This document shows, piece after piece, positions 34,130 to 41,147 of a DNA stretch of 64,000 nt (its first letter is position 1; the number at the start of each line of letters is the position of its first letter). The translations under genes and the position numbers were made by a program. Below the pieces are notes generated by a model. That model searched no databases. It saw nothing but the letters and a program-made list of their open reading frames with translations, and was not told the origin of the DNA. The DNA is taken from NCBI RefSeq assembly GCF_944391105.1, contig NZ_CALXSK010000008.1, positions 1-64,000 of the forward strand, given 5' to 3'. This DNA comes from an uncultured Victivallis sp. (GTDB taxonomy: Bacteria; Verrucomicrobiota; Lentisphaeria; Victivallales; Victivallaceae).

Positions 34130-35500
34130 ATGATGCAGGAACTCAATACCCGGCTGCTGACCCTGGGCGGAGCCGGAATGCGCGGCAAGATCGGCTCCGG
34201 CCTGACCCCCGGAGCGGCAAGCGATTTCGCCGCTGCGTTCGCTTCGTTCACCGGGGCGGGGAAAGTTCTGGTCGGCAGTGATCCCCGCACCTCTTCCGGA
34301 ATGCTCAAATGCGCGGTGACGGCGGCGCTCGCCGGGGGAGGCTGCGAGGTGATCGACGGCGGCGTTCTGACCGCCGGGCTCATGCACTTTCTGATTCCCG
34401 CCGGCGGCTACGCGGGGGGAATTCTCATCACCGGCGGCCACCAGGCGGCCGGATGGAACGCGCTGATTCCGCTCGCGTCCGACGGGTCGTACTTCGATCC
34501 GTTGCGACAGCGGGAACTTTTCGATCTCTATCTCGGGAGGCGTTTCGCGCCGGTGCGGGCGTCGGAGGTCAAGGCGGTTCAACAGCCGGCTCCGGAGGAG
34601 TTGGAGGCGTACTGGACGTTTCTGGAGCGGAACATCGATGTCGAGGCGGTCCGGAAAGCGAATCTCACGCTGCTCGGAGATTTCTGCAACGGTTCCGGGG
34701 CGCGATTCGCGAAGCGGTTTGCATCGCTGCTCGGAGTGCGTCTCATCGGGTTGAACGATGTCCCCTGCGGGACGATTCCGCGCGATCCGGAGCCGAGACC
34801 GCGCACGGCTTCCCCGATCCGGTCGATCGTCGAACCGCTCGGTGCAGCGGTCGGACTGGTCTTCAACAGTGATCTTTCGCGGATGGGGATCGTGACCGAT
34901 TCGGGCGAACCGTTGAGCGAGGAACTGACCTATCCTCTCGCGGCGGATTATCTGCTCGGGAAACTTCCGGCCGGAACGCCGATCGTGACGAATGTCTGCA
35001 CGAGCCGTTCCGTCGACGATGTCGCAGCACGTCACGGGGCGACCCTCGAACGCGCCCGGGTCGGCCAGGCCGCGGTGATCGATCTCGCGCGCTCGACCGG
35101 GGCGGGACTGGCGGGAGAGGGGTCCGGAAGTTTCACGACAGCCCCGCTGCGCGGATTCGACGGATTTCTGATGGCGGGGCTGATTCTGGAATCGATCGCG
35201 GTGCGCGGGGTTCCGCTCAGTGAACAGCTTGCGTCGCTGCCGCGCTATGAGATGGTCAAGCAGGCGATCCCGGTCAGTTCTCCGAATGCGTATTCGATGT
35301 TGCGGCGCATGATCCGGGAGTTCGGGGAGGAGGCGTCCGTCTCGGAACTCGACGGGCTTCGTTTCGACTGGCCGGATGGTTTTTTAAGTCTGCGCCTCTC
35401 TTCGACGGAGGCGGCTCTGCGTCTGATTTCGGAGTCGAAGTCCCGGGAGACGGCGCTTGAGCGGGCGTGGCGTGCGCGCCTCGCCTGGGAACGGTTGTGA
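34130..35500 (+). CDS. Phosphohexomutase-fold protein lacking catalytic residues
   Basis: A 456-residue member of the phosphoglucomutase/phosphomannomutase fold family, of normal length. It keeps VGSDPRTSSG (48-57) and GGILITGGH (96-104). The active-site loop TASHNP reads TGGHQA (101-106), so the phospho-serine is Gly103. The metal loop DGDADR reads NSDLSR (246-251). The sugar loop GEMSGH reads GEGSGS (329-334). The phosphate loop RPSGTEP reads RLSSTEA (422-428). All four functional loops are altered while the fold is kept over the full length, so this looks like a non-mutase descendant rather than a fresh pseudogene. It follows the GH/CE7 locus after a hairpin. Binding or regulatory role is speculation. 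Confidence 0.85.
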   Translation: MMQELNTRLLTLGGAGMRGKIGSGLTPGAASDFAAAFASFTGAGKVLVGSDPRTSSGMLKCAVTAALAGGGCEVIDGGVLTAGLMHFLIPAGGYAGGILITGGHQAAGWNALIPLASDGSYFDPLRQRELFDLYLGRRFAPVRASEVKAVQQPAPEELEAYWTFLERNIDVEAVRKANLTLLGDFCNGSGARFAKRFASLLGVRLIGLNDVPCGTIPRDPEPRPRTASPIRSIVEPLGAAVGLVFNSDLSRMGIVTDSGEPLSEELTYPLAADYLLGKLPAGTPIVTNVCTSRSVDDVAARHGATLERARVGQAAVIDLARSTGAGLAGEGSGSFTTAPLRGFDGFLMAGLILESIAVRGVPLSEQLASLPRYEMVKQAIPVSSPNAYSMLRRMIREFGEEASVSELDGLRFDWPDGFLSLRLSSTEAALRLISESKSRETALERAWRARLAWERL

Positions 35501-35596
35501 CGGATTGTCCGCTCCGGAATGCGGACTTCACATATACGGGAATACGGTTGCCGGAAACGGAAAATCCGTTTCGGACCTGAAAGAAAGGAGTCAGCC

Positions 35597-36271
35597 ATGG
35601 GAGTCAATGATTCAGCCCGGCTTTTGATGAGACGTCTGATCAAGTTCGCTCTGGTCATCGCCGTTTTGTACGGTGCGGTATGGAGTTATTTCAACTGGGA
35701 TTACATTCTGGAAAAGTTCGGTGCGAAATATGAGGTTTCGCGTTACGGCATCATCTGGAATACGAATCTCTCCGCGGCCAAACGAACTGCCGCAAAGTAC
35801 AACCGTGATATCATGATCGTCTACATTCGTTCCGGCGCGAAGCACGATCCGAGCGAGTATCTGATCAACCGGATCTTTCCGAGCACGCAGTTCCGCAGGG
35901 CGGCAGACACCTACATCCCGCTGCTGATCGACGCCAGCGGCGGAGCGGACGAGTCGGCGCGGATCAAGCAGAACCGGGACGAGATCGTCAAGGCCTACGA
36001 TCTCTGGAACCGTCCCGGGCAGCTTCTGCTGCTCGATTCCAGTGGAAAGGAGCTGTCGCGCGTGCAGTATCAGGATCAACCGGTTTCGGAGCTGATTTCA
36101 GAACTTTCCGGCGGGAATTTCAAACCGCTTCCGGCGATTCCGCGCCCCGGCGTGAAGGACCCGTTCGCCGAGAGCGAGAAGAAGGCGCGCGAATTGACCG
36201 GGCCGACCGTGAAAAAAAGTGAGGAGTCGCCGAAGGTGGAAGAGAAATGGGGCTTCACCACCGGATTGTGA
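35597..36271 (+). CDS. Membrane-anchored thioredoxin-like protein without cysteines
   Basis: A 224-residue protein with one membrane segment near residues 15-31. The rest looks like a thioredoxin fold of the DUF255/thioredoxin_7 kind: an AAKRTAAKYNRDIMIVYIRSG strand region (about 55-75), a long helix, YIPLLIDASG, and WNRPGQLLLLDSSGKEL near 140-155, where the Pro matches the cis-Pro region. The CxxC that should follow the first strand is absent, so it is not a redox enzyme. A Lys/Glu-rich tail ends it. AAAGGAG precedes the start at 35597. It starts a group with two lipoprotein genes. Confidence 0.7.
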   Translation: MGVNDSARLLMRRLIKFALVIAVLYGAVWSYFNWDYILEKFGAKYEVSRYGIIWNTNLSAAKRTAAKYNRDIMIVYIRSGAKHDPSEYLINRIFPSTQFRRAADTYIPLLIDASGGADESARIKQNRDEIVKAYDLWNRPGQLLLLDSSGKELSRVQYQDQPVSELISELSGGNFKPLPAIPRPGVKDPFAESEKKARELTGPTVKKSEESPKVEEKWGFTTGL

Positions 36272-36284
36272 GAGGAAACTGCGG

Positions 36285-37847
36285 ATGATGAAGTGGATGA
36301 GAGAAATCGGCACCCTGGCGCTGCCGGGGATATTGCTGTTCGCAGCCGGATGCTCGTCGTTTGACCGGTTGCGGGATGCGGCCGAGCAGGGGGATGCCTC
36401 CGCTCAGTATGAACTGGCGATGCACTACCGGGCTGGCGATCCGGCTCTTTCGATGGTCTGGCTGCGGCGCGCGGCGGAACAGGAACATCCCGACGCCATG
36501 ATCGAACTCGGCCGACGCTACCTGGAAGGGAACGGCGTCGACCGGGATCGGGACGCCGCCGTCAACTGGTGGCGCAAGGCCGCATTGGAAAAAAAGAATC
36601 TCAAGGCTGCGCAGCTGCTTGGAGAACTGCTGCTGCCGGATCCCCCGCCGGGCCGGGCCGAGCTGGCTGTCGCCGCTTACGGAGTGCTTCTGGCGGATCC
36701 CGCCTGCACTGAGCGCCGGGAGTTTGCCGAGCGGCTGCTGGCGGAAGGGGAAAAGCTGCGGCTGTCGTTGCTGCTGGCGGATCGGCGCGAGGAGCTTTCT
36801 GCGGTGGAAAAGCAGTTCACGAAAATCTTCCGGCAGTCGGAGGAGTGCTTCGATTTGTCGGATCCGGCGGTTCTGGAGCTGATGGACAAATTGAGCGATG
36901 AAAGTTATCAGCTTCCTCCGTTTGCCGGCACTCCGCCCCGTCCGCCCGAAGCGGACGGACTGCGTCCGGAGTACGCCGCGCTGCTTGCCGCCTGCGACCG
37001 GCTTGAAACGGACGATCTGCCGGAGCTGATGGCGGTGGCGCGGCAGTTGCCGGATTTTCAGGAGTTTCTCTCGACGGTTCCGGAACTGATTGTGCCGATG
37101 TTCTTCGGGCGGCCGGTATTGTATGGCGGCGTTCCTGCGGGTCGTTCCTTTTATGACTTTGCGCTGTTCGGGTCGCATATGACCGAGAGCCGCGAGTTCG
37201 ATTCGTTTCAGCGGTCGTATCCGGTGCTGGTCTGCCGCACTTCGATCCAGGACGGGGAGGGGGAGTTTCTCTTCGGAATGCCGGGGCTCGAACCGGTTCC
37301 GGCAGATACGCCGGTCAAGTACGGCAGGAGCGAGCTTTTCGGTGTGCGGGTGCTGTTTCCGCCGTTCGGGGACTTCAAAGCGATCCGGGAAGCCGTCGAG
37401 AAAGAGTATGGGCGGCTCACTCCGGTCGAGCACACGTTTGAGCTGATTCGCGACAGCCGTCCGTACCTTGTGCGGATCACGGTTCAGGCCTACGAACGCA
37501 AGGGCGGAAAGCTCCATCTGCTTCTGACCGATAACGTAAAGCCGATCAAGGTCGAACTGCTCGATCTGATTCCTGGCACTCTTGCTTACGAACACTGGGA
37601 GAAGTATATTGCCATGAACAGTCTCGACGGCATTTTCACCTGGAAACACCAGAATGCCGAGCACTACCTTACGGCGGAAAACGCGTATGACCGGTTGAAG
37701 TTGAAAGAGTATGAGAAGAAAGCGTTTATCGAGCAGATCGAACAGGAATATTTCCCTGGACGGATGCTGGAGGTCGTGGATGTCCGGCGGGATGCCATTT
37801 TGACCGGCGCTGCCGCAAAAAGCGAAAGAAAGGGGCAGATGAAATGA
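36285..37847 (+). CDS. Lipoprotein with Sel1-like repeats
   Basis: A 520-residue lipoprotein. The N-terminal signal ends in LLFAAGC, a lipobox. Two or three Sel1/TPR-like repeats follow at about 30-130 (ASAQYELAMHYRAGDP, PDAMIELGRRYLEGNGVDRD, AVNWWRKAALEKKN), a protein-interaction solenoid. The remaining 390 residues match nothing I recognise; they are mixed alpha/beta with a Phe-rich core. AGAGGAAA precedes the start at 36285. The next lipoprotein gene overlaps its stop by 4 bases (ATGA), so they are made together and may form an envelope complex. Confidence 0.78.
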   Translation: MMKWMREIGTLALPGILLFAAGCSSFDRLRDAAEQGDASAQYELAMHYRAGDPALSMVWLRRAAEQEHPDAMIELGRRYLEGNGVDRDRDAAVNWWRKAALEKKNLKAAQLLGELLLPDPPPGRAELAVAAYGVLLADPACTERREFAERLLAEGEKLRLSLLLADRREELSAVEKQFTKIFRQSEECFDLSDPAVLELMDKLSDESYQLPPFAGTPPRPPEADGLRPEYAALLAACDRLETDDLPELMAVARQLPDFQEFLSTVPELIVPMFFGRPVLYGGVPAGRSFYDFALFGSHMTESREFDSFQRSYPVLVCRTSIQDGEGEFLFGMPGLEPVPADTPVKYGRSELFGVRVLFPPFGDFKAIREAVEKEYGRLTPVEHTFELIRDSRPYLVRITVQAYERKGGKLHLLLTDNVKPIKVELLDLIPGTLAYEHWEKYIAMNSLDGIFTWKHQNAEHYLTAENAYDRLKLKEYEKKAFIEQIEQEYFPGRMLEVVDVRRDAILTGAAAKSERKGQMK

Positions 37848-39163
37848 GAAATGCCTGGATGATCGGTGCCGTTTCGGCTGTTGTTGCGCTGACCGGATGT
37901 ATGAACTTCAGCGGAGAGACTGCTGTGGAGCCGGAGGTCGAGCGTCCACGGCCGAGTCCTGCTCAGCGGGAGACGGCCCGCATTGAACGGGCGCTTTCGG
38001 AAAGGACGCTGAATCCATTGGAAGTCAAGCGGAAATTCGCCGAGATGACTGCCTCCATGCGGAACGGAGCGCTCGATTTCAGCCGCGGCGAATTCTTCTC
38101 CGGGATGACCGACGAGGCGCTGCTGCGCCAGGCGATGCTGACGTGGGATCTCTCCGCGCTCTTTGAGAAGATGAGAGACGGCAGTCATGTGAAAATCGAC
38201 CTCGGAAGATTGTGGTACAATCAGATTGTTCGGCAGGCTTTGACCACGCTCCTTGCGGCAAATTCCGCCAAAGCGACGGTTGTGGGGGACTGCGATCCCA
38301 ATCATAATTCTCAGATCGTGTTTTCCGGTGTGCGGTACGATCCGGTGAAGGAGGATTATCTGCTCCGGGTGCGTCCGATGGAACAGGCTCTTTTGCACAG
38401 CTGGAGTTTGAACCGGTACAATTTGCCATATCTGCGGAGATATGCAGCGGCCAGCGCCTGGCTTGAGCTGTGTGATCTGGCGAATGGAGAGGTCGTCTGG
38501 TCCGGTGTGGTGGACAGTTCCCGGAATTTTGTCGGCGATTACGGACCGCTGCTCTGGCTCTACGAGGCGCTGGGGACACCGGACGAGGGCACGACGGCGT
38601 TCTCTCCGGCGTTGGCTGCGGTAACTGCTCCGGCCCGGGCCTGGGGGTATCCCTTCAGTCCTGCGAACGAAGTTTTAGTCGGGGAGGCGTTCCGGAAAAT
38701 TCCGCTTTCTGATGCACTGTTCTCCGGGATTGCCGCTGGCGACAAGTCGATTGAAGTTCTGGTGATGGAGGATGACTCCTTCCTGAAATCGAAATACGCC
38801 GAAGCCATTCGCTCTCTGCTGCTGGAACGCGGCTTGAAAGTCTGTTTCTCCGCCAGGCAGGACAACGCCGCTCCGGCTCGATCCGCGGAATATTTGTTTA
38901 TCTGCCGGGTGGATTATGCCGGAGTGACCGCGTTGCCGGATGCGCCGGGGAGCGGCACGTTCCGGCGGCGGGCGGCGGTTCTGCTCTGGGCGGAGCTTGT
39001 CGAGATGCCTTCGTGCAAGGTGGTCTGGTGCGGGCAGCTCTCCGGAAAATCGGAGGTCCTGACCGATCCGCTGATTTTTTATCCGTTGATTTTCAAGAAC
39101 GCCAATTTCGACGCGCAGCCGAAGAGTTCGAAAAATGTCTCTTCGGCAATCGCCGGCGAGTGA
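37844..39163 (+). CDS. Lipoprotein, function unknown
   Basis: A 439-residue lipoprotein (signal ending VVALTGC). It overlaps the preceding gene by 4 bases, so translation is coupled. A charged helical stretch (about 25-75) follows the lipid anchor. Two alpha/beta parts come next: one around DGSHVKIDLGRLWYNQIV to VWSGVVDSS (about 105-225) and one around SIEVLVMEDDSFLKSKY to VVWCGQLSG (about 300-415), each resembling the nucleotide-free Rossmann-like folds of outer-membrane assembly lipoproteins (CsgG/LpoB-like) in pattern only. No name can be given. A large terminator-like hairpin follows. Confidence 0.7.
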   Translation: MRNAWMIGAVSAVVALTGCMNFSGETAVEPEVERPRPSPAQRETARIERALSERTLNPLEVKRKFAEMTASMRNGALDFSRGEFFSGMTDEALLRQAMLTWDLSALFEKMRDGSHVKIDLGRLWYNQIVRQALTTLLAANSAKATVVGDCDPNHNSQIVFSGVRYDPVKEDYLLRVRPMEQALLHSWSLNRYNLPYLRRYAAASAWLELCDLANGEVVWSGVVDSSRNFVGDYGPLLWLYEALGTPDEGTTAFSPALAAVTAPARAWGYPFSPANEVLVGEAFRKIPLSDALFSGIAAGDKSIEVLVMEDDSFLKSKYAEAIRSLLLERGLKVCFSARQDNAAPARSAEYLFICRVDYAGVTALPDAPGSGTFRRRAAVLLWAELVEMPSCKVVWCGQLSGKSEVLTDPLIFYPLIFKNANFDAQPKSSKNVSSAIAGE

Positions 39164-39194
39164 AATGGTCTTATTCTGAAAAAATTTTTCCAGG

Positions 39195-39312
39195 TTGCAC
39201 AATAAAATCGGAATCCTTCCGTTAAACATGTGAGTGCAAACTCCGGAATGTGTGTTCTCCTTCCTGTCTGCCCGGCGGAAGGAGGAGCATTCCGCTCTTG
39301 CACTTTTTTTTA
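39195..39312 (+). terminator. Large terminator hairpin with a duplicated 5' arm
   Basis: The main hairpin pairs GTGCAA (39234-39239) with TTGCAC (39298-39303), CGGAATG (39244-39250) with CATTCCG (39288-39294), and CTCCTTCC (39257-39264) with GGAAGGAG (39277-39284), then nine T (39304-39312). Upstream, TTGCAC (39195-39200) can also pair with GTGCAA, and a CGGAAT-CCTTCC segment (about 39209-39220) repeats the 5' arm. Two exclusive folds are therefore possible. It ends the lipoprotein transcript and could be conditional. Confidence 0.8.
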
Positions 39313-39321
39313 CAGCTCAAT

Positions 39322-39350
39322 TGTTTAGTTTCTAAATTATCAATAGATTA
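39322..39350 (+). promoter_or_regulatory. marR-efflux promoter with internal inverted repeat
   Basis: TTGTTT (39322-39327), 17-bp spacer, TAGATT (39345-39350). An inverted repeat TTTAG-TTT-CTAAA covers 39325-39337, across the -35 edge and spacer. This is the expected place for an autoregulatory MarR operator. Confidence 0.5.
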
Positions 39351-39371
39351 AAATTAACTGCAGGGCCGAAA

Positions 39372-39803
39372 ATGAAAGAAGCTGAAATCTGGTTTAAACT
39401 TTGTCAGGTGACGGATTTGATCCGCGAGCTCTTTGACCGGAGCCATGTGAACGATCGTCCGCCGCTTCGATCGACTCTGGTTGAGATGAAAATCATGGGT
39501 TGCGTGATTTCATCTCCCGAAGGGTGTTCGGTGAAGGAGCTGGCCGAGCGGTTGAAGATCACGCCCGGCGCGGTTTCCCAGAATGTGGAGAAACTCGTGC
39601 GGCGCGGGCCGCTGGTTCGTCTGCCGGATGAGAATGACCGCCGTTCTGTGCGGATCATGCTTTCCCCGGAAGGGTTAAAGCGGCATGAACGGCTCAATCG
39701 GGAGTTCGGGAAGCTGCTCGCCGGGATGCTCGAAGGAGTCCCGGAAGAGAAGATTGCGATATTTGATGAAGTGCTCACTCATTTGATCTCGACAAAAAGA
39801 TGA
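39372..39803 (+). CDS. MarR-family transcriptional regulator
   Basis: A 143-residue winged-helix regulator. Helix-turn-helix SVKELAERLKITPGAVSQNVEKLVRRG (about 52-78, quoted in part from Ser52), wing DENDRRSVRIMLSPEG with the family's D-x-R pattern (about 85-100), and flanking dimerisation helices. It is followed after 18 bases by an RND efflux membrane-fusion gene, so it probably represses the pump operon and is released by a drug-like ligand. Confidence 0.92.
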   Translation: MKEAEIWFKLCQVTDLIRELFDRSHVNDRPPLRSTLVEMKIMGCVISSPEGCSVKELAERLKITPGAVSQNVEKLVRRGPLVRLPDENDRRSVRIMLSPEGLKRHERLNREFGKLLAGMLEGVPEEKIAIFDEVLTHLISTKR

Positions 39804-39821
39804 CAGGGAAAGGGGGATGTC

Positions 39822-40937
39822 ATGAAGGAAGGATTCTGGAAAAAAATCGGGATGTTGGCCGGTTGCGTGGCGTTTTCCGCCTTTGCGGCGTCGGCTCCGG
39901 AGGGAAACCAGGCTGTGGTCGGAGTGGAAAAGGTGACGGAAGCCGAGGATTTCGAGACCCGGCATTACACGGGGCAGGTGGTGTCGCGTTCGGTCGTGAA
40001 CATTGTCGCCCGGGTGTCGGGAGAGATCCTGGAAGTCGGGTTCAACGATGGTGGCGTCGTGCGCAAGGGGCAGATGCTCTACAAACTCGATCCGGTTCAG
40101 TACGAGGCCGCGGTGAAAGGGGCTGAAGCCGCCGTCGAGAAGAGCCGCGCCGAACTCGAATACGCGGAAAGCAATTACGAACGGTTGAAGCTGCTCTATG
40201 AGAAACAGGCGTCGAGTCTCGACACGATGGAGAGCGCCAAGTCTTCGCTCGGCGTGGCGAAAGCGGCGCTGCTTTCCGCCGAGGCGGAGCTGATTACGGC
40301 AAAAGACAATCTCAAGAATACCGTCATCACCGCCCCGCAGGACGGAATCGTCGGCGTGACGGCGTACACGACCGGCAACTACATCACGCCGAATTCCGGA
40401 ACGCTGGTGACGATCATTGAGAATCAGCCGATCCGGGTGCGGTTTTCCGTGAGCGTCGCCGATCTCTTTGCGATGTTCGGCACGCATGAGGAGTTGATGG
40501 AGAACGGCATGGTTGCTCTCACGCTTGCGGACGGCAGTGAGTTTCCGGAAAAGGGGGAGATCGAACTCCTGAACAACGAGGCGAATGTCCGGACCGATAC
40601 GATCCAGATCTACGCGAGCTTCCCGAACGCGGAGCGGAAACTTGTGACGGGAAGCACGCTTTCCGTCACGCTTTCGCGCCGGAACGGCAAACTGCTCGCC
40701 TCGATTTCCCCCTCGGCACTGATGCACGATGCGAAAGGCTCCTACGTCTACGTCCTCGACGCCGCGAACAAAGTCGAGCAGCGGTATGTGGAGCCCGGCA
40801 GCGCGACGCCGCAGCGCCAGTTGATCCAGTCGGGCCTTTCGGCGGGGGAGGTCGTCATCTGCAAGGGAACCCACAAAGCCGCTCCCGGGATGACGATCGA
40901 GCCGGAATTTCAGACGGCGGCGGCACAGGAGGAGTGA
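39822..40937 (+). CDS. RND efflux periplasmic adaptor (AcrA/MexA-like)
   Basis: A 371-residue membrane-fusion protein with an N-terminal signal (about 1-23). The lipoyl/barrel-sandwich halves are VNIVARVSGEILEVGFNDGG (about 60-79) and NTVITAPQDGIVG (about 166-178), joined by a helical hairpin (KGAEAAVEKSRAELEYAESN). The beta-barrel and membrane-proximal domains follow. It links an RND permease to an outer-membrane channel. The permease gene starts 3 bases after its stop; no TolC-like gene is present. Confidence 0.94.
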   Translation: MKEGFWKKIGMLAGCVAFSAFAASAPEGNQAVVGVEKVTEAEDFETRHYTGQVVSRSVVNIVARVSGEILEVGFNDGGVVRKGQMLYKLDPVQYEAAVKGAEAAVEKSRAELEYAESNYERLKLLYEKQASSLDTMESAKSSLGVAKAALLSAEAELITAKDNLKNTVITAPQDGIVGVTAYTTGNYITPNSGTLVTIIENQPIRVRFSVSVADLFAMFGTHEELMENGMVALTLADGSEFPEKGEIELLNNEANVRTDTIQIYASFPNAERKLVTGSTLSVTLSRRNGKLLASISPSALMHDAKGSYVYVLDAANKVEQRYVEPGSATPQRQLIQSGLSAGEVVICKGTHKAAPGMTIEPEFQTAAAQEE

Positions 40938-40940
40938 CGT

Positions 40941-41147
40941 ATGATTTCCGGAATCTTCATCGAACGGCCGCGTCTGGCGGTTGTGGTGAGTGTGGTGATG
41001 GTGCTCGCCGGGGTGATTTCGCTCTTCAAGCTGCCGGTGGCGGAGTATCCGGAGATCACGCCGCCGACGCTGTTCGTTTCGGCGAGCTACCCGGGCGCGA
41101 GTGCGGAAAGTCGTGACGCAGACCGTGGCCATGCCGATCGAGGATGA
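40941..41147 (+). pseudogene. N-terminal piece of the RND permease, before the frameshift
   Basis: Encodes the canonical HAE1/AcrB start ([20 protein letters not shown], then [27 protein letters not shown]) until GASAE, then leaves frame and stops at 41147. Deleting one A in the AAA at 41106-41108 restores GASAE-VVTQTVA-PIE, the family sequence, in the frame of the next entry. One-base insertion or sequencing error. Confidence 0.9.
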
